Both the position numbers and the translations under genes were made by a program. Under the pieces are notes generated by a model. That model did no database searches. It was not told where the DNA came from and worked only from the letters and a program-made list of their open reading frames with translations. From an uncultured Sulfitobacter sp. (lineage in GTDB: Bacteria > Pseudomonadota > Alphaproteobacteria > Rhodobacterales > Rhodobacteraceae), in assembly GCF_947502895.1 (NCBI RefSeq), contig NZ_CANNBM010000005.1, forward strand, positions 117,288 to 181,287: a stretch of DNA of 64,000 bases, given 5' to 3'. Shown one piece after another: positions 53,001 to 56,491 of the stretch (position 1 is its first letter; each line of letters begins with the position of its first letter).

Positions 53001-55594
53001 TTAAGGACACGCTCCTTTGCGCTGTTCCCGAAGGACAGGCCAACAACAACATCATCGCCATCGCCGCCAAAGGCTTCGACCTCGTGACCGTAAACAACGA
53101 TCACATCGTCGCCATCACCGCCCTGCGCAGTTGATCCTTCGCCTCCATCTTGGGAAATCTGACCTTGGGTCCGCGTGTCACCCAACATCAAAACATCGTC
53201 GCCGTCTTTACCCAGCAGTTTACGCGCGCTTTCACCTACTGACCAAAACACCTCATCCGCATCCGAGCCTGTGATGCTGGCTTCGATATTTTTGAGATGA
53301 ACAAACGGTTTGCCTTCGGCAGATGAAATCTCTTCCTCGGCGCCGCTTGGTTTCGGCAATTCGCTGGCAAAGCGGTAGGCCAGTGCGAGGGTTTCCGCCG
53401 CATAAATCCCGTTGAAGTCAGACCGTTTCGGCGCATCATCAAAAAGCGTTTCCGTCAGATATCCGTTGGTGCCATCAGTGCTGATCGCGCGAACACCATC
53501 AGAGCCTTCCACCTTGATCTCGACAGGTTTGCGGTCCTGATTGCCACCCGATGTGGCGGCGGCGTCACCCGGCAAATGCGGCGCATCCGACATTTCGCGC
53601 CCGTCAAGCGCCCAAAGAGTCGTCAAAAACTGCTTGGATTCATCCTTTAGCTTAATCTCGTTTTCGTTGTCCGAAAGGATGATAGTCTCAATCCCCGACA
53701 TCCGGTCGGTTGAAACATTACCGGCACCTATCGCCTTTTCAGCCCGAATGTGCTGAGTGGCAGAACCAAGCGTCAGCGTGAGCCGCTCAAGCTCTGTGCC
53801 CTGCTCATTGCCGTCTTCGTCAATGTATTGAATGTCGCTAAGCAGATAAGAGACAACATCACCCGCATCCGAGCTATCATGCGCGCCACCGATCATAAAA
53901 TCAGCACCCGGGCTGACAAACATCAGGTCATTGCCTGCGTTACCAACCAGCGCGTCATCATCGTAACCGCCCTGCAATACATCTTCGTTCGCCGTGCCAA
54001 ACACAGCAAAGTCACCACCTAATGGAGCAAAGCCGTCTTGTTCGTTGCCCGTAAACTCTTCGCGGACTTCCTGAACACCTTTGAGGTATTCCAGAACCCG
54101 CAGGCTGACACCGTCACTGGTATCCAAATCCGCTGGAACAAACATTACACCATCAAAAGTGGTGTCAGACTTCAGGATTTGTTCTGGCGTCTGGCCTACG
54201 GATTCAGACAGTTCTTTGATTTTGTCAACGACAGGCTCTAGACCTTCTGCGAGGTCGAAAAAGTTGCGCACCGATAGCGTATCATTGTCAGTGTCATCTT
54301 CTGACTGGGTCTCGACCTCCAGCATTTCGTCGCCAAACCACTTGGCCCATTTACCAGCACGGACCAGCAGATCGTCAACTTCCGCAACCACCGGCGATCC
54401 ACTGGCGGAGCCGTCATAGGCGTACCAAGCCAACTCAACGGCGGAGCGTACGAAATCGATACTACCGACGATCTCGAACATCGTCGCAGCATAGGTTTCG
54501 CTTGGGTTAACCAGTTTGATCAGAACATCTGCTAGGCCACCCGCATCTGTAATTGCGTCCGTCGCTGCCGCTTCCAAATCGCTGAGAGAGAGATTACCAG
54601 CCTGATCCTGAATAGAAGCATCCAGCAAAGCGCGAACAGCGCCTTCAGACAAGCCTGCTTCAGAGCCCACAACATCCATTGCAACCTGCAGCGCAGACAC
54701 AAACGCAAGCCCCGAAGCCGCAAGATATGTTGGCCCATTCTGGCCCTGAACCTGCTCGGAGAAATCTTTCGCCGCTTCGCGCAACTGGCGCAGCGAGAAC
54801 GAGGCTAGCACCAGCTTTCCGTCACCCGTACCGCCCGAAATATTGGTCATTTCAACATGTTCAGGCGTAAAGTAGTTGCCCTTCATGTTCACATTACCGG
54901 CGATATCATCTTCACTGGGCTCAACTGACTGCGCATAATAGGCACGGATCGCAGCACGCTCGGCATCTGTTACATTATGTAGCGGGTCAAGCAGCGCATC
55001 GCGGTCAAAATCTTCACTGTCAACCGGCACGTTGTCGTAAACAAACGCTTCACGCAGCGCCATATCATTTGCGTTCAGAAACAGATGCCCGTCACGAGAC
55101 AGGTCTGTCGTCAGAAATGCTTCAGTTGTCTTTTTGACCTTCGACTCGATCAATGTGTACAGGGCATCGCCGGCACTTTTCTGGAGTTTTTCTTCCAGCG
55201 CACTGATGTTTTCCATTTCGCTTTGGGCAATGCGCCCGCCGTTCCCTGCACCGGTACGCCAGAGCGCATCAAACGCTGCATATTCATCACCGATCCGCGT
55301 CATCAAATCGACGAAGAACCTGTTATATTCGGCGTGCACGCCATCATAACCACGGTGCATCGCCATGCCCAGATTGGCCGCGGTCAATTGGTCGGAGGAC
55401 AGGAAAATACCATTTGTTGAATCATCAACATCAAAGCTCTTGTCGTTTGCGCCATATCCTTCGGTTATCGCCGAACGAATACTTGCAACGCCTACAGCCT
55501 CCACCGGGATTTTGTGATGTGCCTGAAACCCGGTTTGTGGTCCGCCCAACTGTGACGTCAACGCGCCACTATTCCGGTCAAAATTAAACGACAT
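29078..55594 (-). CDS. Giant RTX exoprotein with AHH-like, M10 protease and cadherin-like domains
   Basis: About 8838 residues, one uninterrupted gene of 26.5 kb. The ATG at 55594 follows a G-rich ribosome site. Domain order by approximate residue: 20-110 AHH/HNH-like putative nuclease (AHH at 25-27, NGIFL, His80, His87); 110-525 helical; 527-569 and 774-909 RTX; 1129-1255 calcium module DPLVLDLDGDG plus EF-hand-like loops; 1802-4822 about 21 RTX plus HCBP-related units with a Gly/Pro/Asp linker at 3724-3772; 4822-5512 seven tandem-95/VCBS-like repeats; 5516-5992 RTX; 5992-6845 more tandem-95 and cadherin-like repeats; 6914-6920 a CCPCTDC cluster; about 6950-7306 M10 metalloprotease with HEIGHTLGLGH at 7077-7087, Met-turn MMSYF and its RTX tail; 7410-8640 tandem-95 and He_PIG cadherin-like repeats; 8649-8769 about ten RTX nonapeptides; C-terminal secretion signal ending FTFY. 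Secreted adhesin, protease and/or toxin. Confidence 0.93.
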   Translation of the reverse strand: MSFNFDRNSGALTSQLGGPQTGFQAHHKIPVEAVGVASIRSAITEGYGANDKSFDVDDSTNGIFLSSDQLTAANLGMAMHRGYDGVHAEYNRFFVDLMTRIGDEYAAFDALWRTGAGNGGRIAQSEMENISALEEKLQKSAGDALYTLIESKVKKTTEAFLTTDLSRDGHLFLNANDMALREAFVYDNVPVDSEDFDRDALLDPLHNVTDAERAAIRAYYAQSVEPSEDDIAGNVNMKGNYFTPEHVEMTNISGGTGDGKLVLASFSLRQLREAAKDFSEQVQGQNGPTYLAASGLAFVSALQVAMDVVGSEAGLSEGAVRALLDASIQDQAGNLSLSDLEAAATDAITDAGGLADVLIKLVNPSETYAATMFEIVGSIDFVRSAVELAWYAYDGSASGSPVVAEVDDLLVRAGKWAKWFGDEMLEVETQSEDDTDNDTLSVRNFFDLAEGLEPVVDKIKELSESVGQTPEQILKSDTTFDGVMFVPADLDTSDGVSLRVLEYLKGVQEVREEFTGNEQDGFAPLGGDFAVFGTANEDVLQGGYDDDALVGNAGNDLMFVSPGADFMIGGAHDSSDAGDVVSYLLSDIQYIDEDGNEQGTELERLTLTLGSATQHIRAEKAIGAGNVSTDRMSGIETIILSDNENEIKLKDESKQFLTTLWALDGREMSDAPHLPGDAAATSGGNQDRKPVEIKVEGSDGVRAISTDGTNGYLTETLFDDAPKRSDFNGIYAAETLALAYRFASELPKPSGAEEEISSAEGKPFVHLKNIEASITGSDADEVFWSVGESARKLLGKDGDDVLMLGDTRTQGQISQDGGEGSTAQGGDGDDVIVVYGHEVEAFGGDGDDVVVGLSFGNSAKERVLNGGDGDDTVQAWYGEEAITVGGKGRDWIYNNSIDGKIYGDTYNGSGNSAGLAGRENADNIWFSPNVTVFDPGDNDILNYWGLPLVGGAQDMPFGPLHFLLDAVVPVSGLATFTSPVYHDYFLPFIDYQRMGDEFYVTNQFVTFYGRDNGASWGDQAPSTIGSMRFLNFDFDTVRWSAGFRKDGKTAIKNATNAIKLVLGVLEDFVPDTDGDMGMKFKSSNPLLDIYAWIPGFPGGRNRILPLKEKINTLLGATVIYIKRLGWDEGLDPLVLDLDGDGLETLLMGEVNVSFDFDGDYFAERTGWLGGDDGFLVHDRDGDGKIFDVSEMFGGVGASGFAELAEFDENGDGVITAADAIFAELQVWRDINSDGITDEGELFSLDELGITSIDVSGEDMGDFVMPTGTRLLREGSFEYDDGRIEKVYDAIFDVSQTFTSFRGEIGVVEAPQIESRGYGNLVNLQVAMANDLELADLAEAASQAMTVPDMRSLRAQAGETLGQWSFVQSDTYELTPIRLSEATGEGTVLDRATWVEDALGGYWTLNSGDPVLDGNGVEIERPVMADILAQGDDWQLAQTFSPASRAAPLEARAELPYLVQIADGRATVLDYAEQAPDGSWILASGNPVLDAEGAAIVQPTLEDLFASDLPAGQVWRQESLGHNPLSDLPVAEIGVRSVDGVVVDYTVEMTDEDGSFYVWARNLDRALELQAKYGTAQEFNLRNYEVDFETLDEVNSTDDSENRVEILTPGQFNFAMLFSGFEFQPIMLSAGIDSATGVITYAVSPDELPDADLSDGYTSGINRVIDLLDEIVPQYIISANAFAVRMAFQGGLSEYGASLEYDTEGDIFRPATDRELTPFFEAVLNTMPTEYDAAIDYLYSWSEILAQVVPDYQPDGSGNDGGVGIRVDKAFMVQNLIPAIEANPGPLDLRSALYALQLEEDRLRDHDETATEVYGSSQSDYMYMTAGDQLYVGGDGTDHYFAGGQTGIDSIIDYDDGDKDDLRLTGLTPDDVTLSRDGEDLVIHFNDRPDDELRVVDHFLGELNPLLKSGRRDSGIHMIAFGDGTVFDRFKIAMEVSQELDSNDVIIGSGSGDVLRGGKGNDVMRGGAGGDYYFFGLGDGQDVIGEATDFENTAAQAAIGPLTGGLDFLFFKKGIDVGNMRFVREGASDDLLIQILDVDDQLTGDSVEIQDLFFGIRNPIPGFLGEFDASLEFEFVSPFMIERFVFENGASLDIEQVMSLVLRDARTADDDVIYGFINDNRIDGGAGDDYLSGLEGSDTYVFGRGYGEDLIRDDDTSIKLELFAPASTDRVLFRDDLRWNDFDYVRDGSTDTIRMNISGTEDGIVMSDFLRAIPLVGYVNRIEEFEFADGTVWSWYKLLQHYVTTAKTDGDDVIYGFNIADSIDGGAGNDTLVGQGGGDLYVFEPLNGSDTIYDTGGYDRVELRNISVEDVTFGRTALDLIITLDSTGETLFLENQYVREGRQAFAVEEFVFADRVMVFTDLNPEDIDLVGTSASEQIDGSNFSEKLDGRAGDDTLVGRDGGDTYVFDAGYGNDVIIDVREAAHWQDNRHVPQTIEDTVEFGGDITRDNIEFTKSGDDLVITIAGRSDTLRIRDQFANTKSGVERFKFYDQSTLTIREVEQILQIEGGNRGDNIIQGIYDQENVLDGRQGDDELIGGIRADSYSFGVEYDLDRIQERLDDPAVLDRIVFGATVDPEALILRRSGDDLIIDLGDGTDVLTIVNGLGNTSVELFQFAGNIEWTLEELRDRMLIGTEADDQLIGFENRADDLSGGEGSDAMEGRTGDDTYRFGYGDGADSARDTGGIDKIVFGAGIGLGDVTFSRLVDDLIVTLNLTGETLVVLQGASSDENDWIESFEFENGDVLSLFEARSLVLQAQTNIGMDVLDGTDVAAAYTFLPGPGFDAVIMGKDTRMVFNQGDGIDRITPPDEVGEAEIVFGDLASSEAEVRVTSVDGTDLTIGFPESGDQIIITGGRTADILPVLRFSDEVVWERADILAALIETQQTDGDDVVFGTVLDDVITGGRGNDDIFGGDGDDTFVFQRGDGRDVIADTDGTDTLRIKGYLPSEMVVSLPVSSGSTRTWDADARTELVLTFIGTDDEIVLRYDSQLHGVDSVVFGDGTVLNRDTMLAQALGQGTPFDDEILGTDADETIYGGQGDDTLQGDGGTDIYIIRRGEGRDVIDESGFTYDNNRLVLPDHVPDEVRVIKPAFLASNDVILDLGGGQQVVLEDGLHDGFYSTARVNFIQFADGTVWERRHLESRLNEGYTVADPVLVTGTSSSEEIATTSASEFLEGGDGSDVYVIAIGGGQDRIEDRKNYETNAIRFEGRDLADAQFNISDLEAEDLLITFPGTDDRVWIENAFYTSSFNPGRYGQPVQRFEFEDTTISITEVVAQMLGAQQTAGDDLIRASGATETINAGLGDDTIGGDLDDDTIIFARGDGQDVILQNESYSSATLELSGYTPDEVTVTRDVYSQQGFILTFDGTDDRIEMRGDGRTGRADVFEVVFDDGAGTVWTRSDLDARAVSTQTTAAGNAPTAGNDTLLGQGWADTFEGGEGDDVIVPDQNYGDGDSETVIFRRGDGQDLISMGDLFYPDSTLEIQLPDLAAEDIRIVQSPVSRYTGDIAIEVIGTDDRIWIKQGENRIYSIQFEDGSYWYDSDVRDATIPFEWSTTEPSFLEIADDAETVVLPDGDQWVVFSGSNTPGTQAIRLEVPATNAGHDVIDMYDEPGYSHQGTMDIVLTGVDLADVTPWLLTDVSSFGDDEKMLVLEWGDPDASLAILYAASDPSQTQIDGFEFDGGATLSLNDMVAQAVASETADQRSFIASFDFERGVESGRYVVDSDPDYVVDGGDPGGPDGPGGPILDGPDGPFLDGPGDDRPIGDDPFGDDDSPIGSQVLSAQLTLTGVVQSELSAFMRNEHVVLEIAAREPDGSDAAQIWLGSIDEVGGAELTLADSGTVLTGGMLLSLLPFTAATAGDDVVERGFGFDEPITMEGLEGNDTLLSQSADTTFIYTRGDGDDLITAPLSNDDIALATIALEGVTPDAVTVSVQDSDILIRIAPSMVDAGDGGTIRFLDGMGATDFGGTTGPRLASITFDDSTVWGSAELAPFFGIAGATSGNDVIEDPSTAGVYEMLEGDDVIITSGHEDTYIYNNGDGHDVIVESGQDGAGDVLEFADLNVDDVRLVVEGNDVFLMIDENPVSGAIEGSIRIVNGLTTSYYGNNTIERFVFADDSERSLEQMLAAAVDATQTAGDDRVIGTPLSDTLEGGAGNDTVIGSNSVDLYVWQHGDGDDFIMDNGASAPILDGGGGGGDFPGNVDNVDLLNSGTPYTGQAPAGDRLHLVGVTNEQVTFGLSVEGLVITIAESVEGAGDGGRIVVAGMFTGRDGSYAASTPAGVDEVLIGDSVVLDEVAIKARILAAQITSGDDLLNGSDGADTMIGGGGDDVLSGGEGSDLYLWARGDGNDIIQDDSGGSSEMNVLRLQGVDPADVTLKPGFEFSLEIVIADSADGAGDGGRISALRTLNPSSYSYDGLQRIEFDNGATWERSEFVNIAATAGTQASYGDDRLTGTLNADTIEGLEGDDRLLGNDGSDLYVYTRGDGSDIIVDDEDVANTIEISGYTIADLRFDRRGVEGPDLIIRLADVGDQIIVTDALGEGVTALSTVTLTDDGTVFDIAQIRAALVAGQATDGADVIIGTTAADTIQGGAGTDLLSGLEGNDLYVFTQGDGDDRIVDTGGDDDDILQLVGLNVADLAFALRAGADSNDLALVFTEGRDRIILEGALAPEPEYAYLGGPDGVDRIVFDDGTEWDRTEMRVQVLENAQTVNGEALLGFDTEDIFTGSEGADTLEGLLGSDTYIVSRGHGADRIIEAPDANIHTDRIEFPDFVSSEVSVERVFKGSDSLRLTFASSPDDSVIILNALAGGGAGVEELVFSDNVVWTVQTMIDLLDNNVPVAQSDGYFTVTEGEPLVLNAATLLNNDFDADNDTLSIIAVDGGPNGFAEIDAQGNVVFTPTAGYYGPAQMQYTLSDGRNGQATAAVDLRIRPQAEALDDTGLELDEDTFLTIPVARLLSNDVDGDRMIVAQVHSPENGTVNLSSAGEVTFTPLDNYTGPARFIYVANTPEGGIAEAQVSLTVRPVNDAPTARTDSGYGTLENQPFLITTASLLRNDFDIDGDQIELISVEGSADLAVSLTDDGYVQVTPTTYFYGSASFSYTIADPDGATSTSTAFVYVEPVNNAPVLENDAVTQTEDMPLIINVDTLLENDFDPDGDPLTVVDIRPLGNSYYARFELLDNDTILYTPRENFDGTTGFSYIVEDGQGSRTSANVTVQMEAVNDAPVANNDNYLTNLALLGTEDTVMLISPITLLQNDYDVEGLAIKFENVSESDDGTVELLENGSIRYTPKQDFWGLTSFNYLISDPEGAVADARAWLYFENVDDAPPVGNNDVIDVYEDTVIIIPQEVLLGNDTDIDRDELSIISARFPNTLEQFVLGEFTGTLERDDVTGDFHYTPALNETEESGFYYTVTDGILGSDEAFVDINIIPVNDQPTAVDDSGFSSPLDVPLVVRISDLLINDFDVDEEPVLFAGLGETSVGTASIRGEFIVVEVPDGYTGPITIEYRVRDADGLEDPAEVSGFINSAYGLILNGTSLPDLLIGNDLGETFTSFEGKDTIEARGGDDLIYGSSGADAIDGGAGNDTVSFEQSNTGVRVDLISRLTQGGDAEGDVIDNVEAIIGSDWGDTLFGSDAADLLQGGAGRDGIDGRGGADTLEGDAGDDILTGGAGGDLIDGGTGSDTADYFLSDEGVTISLTDATASGGDAAGDTLVAVENLSGSDHADDLTGDNTGNLLSGRRGDDLLDGLAGNDTLIGGRGADTMRGGDGIDIASYTLSSEGVVIDMADTSASGGEATGDVFESIEIIQGSFHADTILGDDQDNILRGGLGGDVLDGRGGYDIADYSDAEEGIALNLTTGFGGAGDALGDQLSNIEEVRGSLYNDTIIGTDGAETFDGNWGDDSMTGGGGSDAYRFGYDSGTDVVIESGDGTETDRVLLDADIFPKDLSVIREGDDLLLELERDEGFLIDTLRIVDHFLDAASGIEEVVFADGTVWDRDQIDALQRLGRFNAADDIYRLAIEDIEALINPADLIENDVELSADGIELIDVDNAIDGTVEINEDGLISFIGDANFNGDAFFDYTVRDAFGRESSARVEVNVLPVNDAPEGVDDGPFTAIEDTPWRIGLSDLLANDIDVDGDNLSIVDVLPLFDTEGEPIDLYEGSLFSLPYELDASNARAWLSDGISVFSEPGGFFIQLDLRPDHNGPAGFTYVLADPDGLTSTGQVLLDVTAVNDAPRSGTDEETIRLGLTESLNIADLMSNDYDIEGDDFSFNGLGEALNGTMEFDADTGIIQFTPDALGAAGFTYGLRDEFGAESTITVELSVIPINDAPVARNDGPFETNENEVLILDPATLLANDTDNTDPLDDIISISGLDLFAENGRVRFDEDGMIAFTPRTDYNGDAGFQYQITDGNGGYDTAYVSVSILPSNKAPIIRDDLAFGNEDEVITVIPGEIFGNDLDPEGDVLFLDSVEVLGVVTNQLTNRAPFEADYGVKANAFGADVTVTAALSSGDPLPDGLVFDVSTLSLQGTRTDGDTSDIALSVTFASDTASYVHDVTIDGSADLTAGISVAPEMAVFDITNGAFTMASGNGRRLPLWLEFDPETLTLTQSEPAPIIDIDPIKLELRFDPIESLLGEDQRHFGRDGFTIEVWIDPQAPDLAAVNDLFANDAFFAEQGLYALPIAADTTLAASKESGADLPEWLSFDAETMTFAGTPPEVFVGTPPVRIEATGGAVEFDLITELQIDEIVTFEDAGDFSVSNGDDRFELRTPEDFFGHVLVRYTAEDEKGKVSEQDALVVVEVRDMPEAPEAVDDTYNMIEDGQLIIPIADLLANDFDTDGDAIRLIGMRTGLVIEMGRGAIRLIDAVDSDTDTDAGVDTVADMGGTDTGAPTGAQSGWAYVPLGGDGEDGYGFSLSQGFTTHDTNVCCPCTDCARQVEELQNALESGELQGAGTFEDLDGLAVFIDTEYWRSNDRFYNVTEGGYEPKEGVITYNVSGFEGDEDGLTAERAELVREAFKLYEATLGIVFEETTNPDTAVADIVFGDNESGAYASSVVGFGGEIRHSFINVAEDWQGGASGYQTYTLQTILHEIGHTLGLGHQGPYNGTATFGSSEAFQNDSWQTTMMSYFSQAENFQVAADFALLQTPMVVDWMALDAIYGSQGFGVSGAFTEDTTWGFNTTVTSDVSDIWANWSDYADQTASTLVDGGGIDTLDLSGYDNSGRIDLRASDPSALAPSFSNIGGRYGNLTMAVGTVIENATGGGGHEVFFGNAADNILIGNAGQDTFYDSEGADTYIGGIDTDLVLFDGAMADYTFELFEGGLQVIGDAVDWVSDTVDFLGFLDRTLSWRSLVDEVLPGVLAPDTTPATPAPDAPSGVYADELPQLADAIYTAQLSDGTDLPFWLRIDRDTGEFIGEVPFNVKTQLSIDVTVANATETHSQTIAIEADGNEGANIIITPSEGRNGTMTFDYIITDDAQGLGTAQLIVEIEAVNDPPKAVTDNVDAYEDSTLILTPADLLANDTDVDDDPLTLVSVGDAENGTVELVDGEIRFTPTPNFSGSASFTYVVSDGTDGVDVGRVNVSVISTNLAPLAVTDVFQTDEDQPVTFNIDTLIANDSDPDGDPFTFVRLDTAVTGGRLFTLPDNMYQFVPDENFYGDATATYRITDGRLSTTGTITFEVAPINDGPLLNADATIVSVEDDEIVIDMAEFLLNDVDVEGDAFSLTSLGDEVNGTVTLDGTVATFTPRADYFGNAGFYYTVTDERGASSEGFVAITLNPENDLPFAVDDLGFTMDEDTTLEIDPAVLLANDVDNDGDALTVLGVFDGRGDVLEQAENGNYLFTPRADAFGIAWLDYQISDGVGVPVTGSLRIEVLNTPDDPRPNDDSIDGVEDEPLSILISDLLRNGYDPDYSGMAFVSISGETGLTVGNDGAGTLTITPNENFNGIGSFEYTVENGGGAFGTARVEIDFEPINDTPFIPEIFLQGLEDGVFNATLDIDDFPDPDGDIVTIDVRAVDGGALPDWLTFNPLTLTFAGQPPAEFNGDVVLEIVVRDTNSETVSPITLSFAAVNDAPVIAPIAAIQGTEDTALSAQLDATAFTDVDDDTLTISVRLASGDPLPEWLMFDPQTLELSGTPPLNYSGDMTLEVVASDGIEQTARQVTLSLDAVNDAPVAGDDVFDAGDALSFTVPLALLLENDTDVENDPISVIDVTSAEGVTASVDESGNIVITRDADLEGRITLTLTVSDGSETATAELHLDMVAPNDAPQIDEIDPLVGTEDTAFNLSIDPTLVSDPDDDPLTLTVTRTGGIALPDWLSFDAETLALTGLPPQDFNGRIELEITASDGVHETVRSFDLVIDPVNDIPVLQAPLSDRSAVEDEAFSIMLQQGIYEDVDGDTLGFALTQADGSALPDWIGFDPATLTIFGTPPANYFGSTQLRLVVSDGASEISDDFALVVQGTPDAPVVANPVDQITIDDLGAPLVSNAVFSASLPEGVFDDPDGDALSVSATLADGSALPSWLAFSGSSFTGKAPLETFGTFNIELTATDGTSSVTETFALVFERGDQAAVVAGDDSFEIKVTETLEINQAALTTNDTSDEGTTLEITGVGDAANGTATLENGVVTYIADFDHSGLDQFTYTVTDGNTTAEATVSVTVKNRYDVEEGSDSSDALFGGTGRDLLAGGSGQDNLFGGRGMDALYGGEGRDNLFGGRGSDLLSGGAGNDQLFGGLANDTLLGGDGNDWLHAGSGKDVLNGGAGNDRLFGGNGQDTFRFGDGDGSDVIYNFAPNRTTRRGEIAGDRMEIGVDGIDDYSALMDAASQTTGGVLFDFGGGNEMFLSGTRLASLDEDQFTFY
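29290..29650 (-). repeat. C-terminal RTX nonapeptide block
   Basis: About ten to eleven consecutive copies of GGxGxDxLx (for example GGRGMDALYGGEGRDNLFGG) encoded near the 3' end of the giant gene. Such blocks bind calcium and fold outside the cell, driving type I export. They precede the roughly 70-residue C-terminal secretion region. Confidence 0.9.
34334..34366 (-). other. M10 metalloprotease active-site motif HEIGHTLGLGH
   Basis: Zinc-binding consensus HExxHxxGxxH encoded at residues 7077-7087 of the giant protein, with a Met-turn (TTMMSYF) encoded at 34246-34266. The spacing and the RTX repeats after it match the serralysin (M10B) subfamily, here placed inside a long repeat protein. Confidence 0.9.
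34835..34855 (-). other. Cysteine cluster CCPCTDC in the giant protein
   Basis: Four cysteines in seven residues (6914-6920), the only cysteines I noticed in the whole translation. RTX exoproteins are usually almost cysteine-free. The cluster lies about 160 residues before the protease active site, after an Asp/Thr-rich linker. Confidence 0.75.
41130..50190 (-). repeat. RTX / HCBP-related repeat array, about 21 units
   Basis: About 9 kb encoding units of roughly 120-150 residues. A typical unit has GDDVIYG...GGxGNDxLxG...YxFxxGDGxDxIxD, then strands ending in FxDGTxW. Units are divergent at the residue level, so the array is old, not a recent expansion. The pattern matches haemolysin-type calcium-binding repeats with the HCBP-related domain. 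Confidence 0.85.
55265..55540 (-). other. AHH/HNH-like putative nuclease domain, N-terminus of giant protein
   Basis: Residues about 20-110 contain AHHKIPVEA, then DVDDSTNGIFL, then AMHRGYDGVHAEYNRFFVDL. The order AHH, N-G-x-F-L, His...His-x-x-Y matches the AHH subfamily of HNH/EndoVII-fold nucleases found in polymorphic toxins. Recognition is by motif only. No activity is shown by sequence alone. Confidence 0.6.
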
Positions 55595-55715
55595 CACAGA
55601 TCCCCCCCGCCGTTCTGGCGGTCTTCTCAAAATCACATCCGGCTATCGGGCCGGCAGTATTCAACACCGTCTGCGGACCAGCAGCACAACGGATGTTCTC
55701 ACGCAGCAGCAGCAT
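55584..55715 (-). CDS. Small 43-residue ORF between DUF4261-like and giant RTX genes
   Basis: ATG at 55715 overlaps the stop of the preceding gene (TGATG) and has a near-ideal GGAGGT Shine-Dalgarno sequence 6 bp upstream, lying inside the end of that gene. It encodes MLLLRENIRCAAGPQTVLNT plus 23 more residues and ends with TAA at 55584-55586, overlapping the first codons of the giant gene in another frame. No family recognised. It could be a real small protein (chaperone, immunity factor) or a leader that couples translation of the giant gene. Confidence 0.5.
   Translation of the reverse strand: MLLLRENIRCAAGPQTVLNTAGPIAGCDFEKTARTAGGICDVV
55596..55618 (-). promoter_or_regulatory. Hairpin and G-rich ribosome site before the giant gene
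   Basis: Reading the minus strand, CCGCC-agaac-GGCGG can form a small stem that runs into the G-run serving as ribosome site, 6-12 bp before the giant gene ATG at 55594. It may limit free initiation unless the overlapping small ORF is being translated. Weak evidence from sequence only. Confidence 0.35.
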
Positions 55716-56491
55716 CAAACCACCTCCATCAGATCAAGACGCATCAGCTCTGATCCTGTTTCTCTGGTGATGGCAAAACGCTCCTCGTCGGTTGCTCCGA
55801 GCGTTTGACCATCCTCAAGAACTGTCCCATTGGCGAACAGATATTCAACAGTTCCCACCAATCGCGCAGCAACAGATGCAGCAGGCCATGCGGTTGGGGA
55901 CAACAAGAGTTCGTAGCCCGTAAAATGCTTCAACCCCAGAGTAGTAGCCCCTGCCGTGTCTGCGTCCTGCGCAAGATCTGCTGAAACCCAGTATCTGGTC
56001 GGAAAATCAACAGGGCCAACCGCATCATAGGCTGCGGGCAAGGCCTCTGCGTATTGGGTAAACTCGGCCCAAGGCGCCAACCGCTGGCTTGCTACCCAAA
56101 ATCCAGCCGTAGCGGTTGCCGACGCACCGAGGCGCGCAGCCAAAAGATGCACACCCGCTGCCGCCATTACAGCATCGCCCATGTCACCTTGGTCTAGCTT
56201 GCAGAACACAACCAGATGCGCCCGATGCGCCCTCACCAGCAAAGACAATGCGTCACGGTCGCTACCACCGAGCGCTTTTGCAAAACTTCCTTCTGGAATG
56301 GGATCTGCCATTGCCTGAATTCCGAACTGTTGCGCACCAATTCGGATGGCAAACCGCCCCTGCTCCGCCTCGTGTTTTCCCAAAACCGCGTCTGCCGCAG
56401 CGGGGAAAGACCCGACTACGGCAGCGACCTGATCAAAGCTGAGTGTCAAAGGCTCCGGTAAAAGGACCATCGCCATAAAGGTAGAAGTCAT
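55715..56491 (-). CDS. Probable DUF4261-domain protein in RTX operon
   Basis: 258-residue soluble protein. The C-terminal third (LGLKHFTGYELLLSPTAWPA then LVGTVEYLFANGTVLEDGQT and LGATDEERFAI) resembles DUF4261, a domain of unknown role found in many proteobacteria; I am moderately sure of this by eye. The N-terminal half has hydrophobic helices but no signal peptide. The start overlaps the acyltransferase stop by 4 bp, and its end overlaps the small ORF start, so it is tightly embedded between the toxin-activating enzyme and the giant exoprotein. It may be a chaperone, immunity factor or co-factor for modification. Confidence 0.6.
   Translation of the reverse strand: MTSTFMAMVLLPEPLTLSFDQVAAVVGSFPAAADAVLGKHEAEQGRFAIRIGAQQFGIQAMADPIPEGSFAKALGGSDRDALSLLVRAHRAHLVVFCKLDQGDMGDAVMAAAGVHLLAARLGASATATAGFWVASQRLAPWAEFTQYAEALPAAYDAVGPVDFPTRYWVSADLAQDADTAGATTLGLKHFTGYELLLSPTAWPAASVAARLVGTVEYLFANGTVLEDGQTLGATDEERFAITRETGSELMRLDLMEVV

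Noticed and set aside
29078..55594. Many long open frames on the plus strand and in other minus frames opposite the giant gene
   Set aside because: They lie inside one continuous repeat-coding frame, have no ribosome sites or recognisable domains, and arise from the biased codon use of Asp/Gly-rich repeats.
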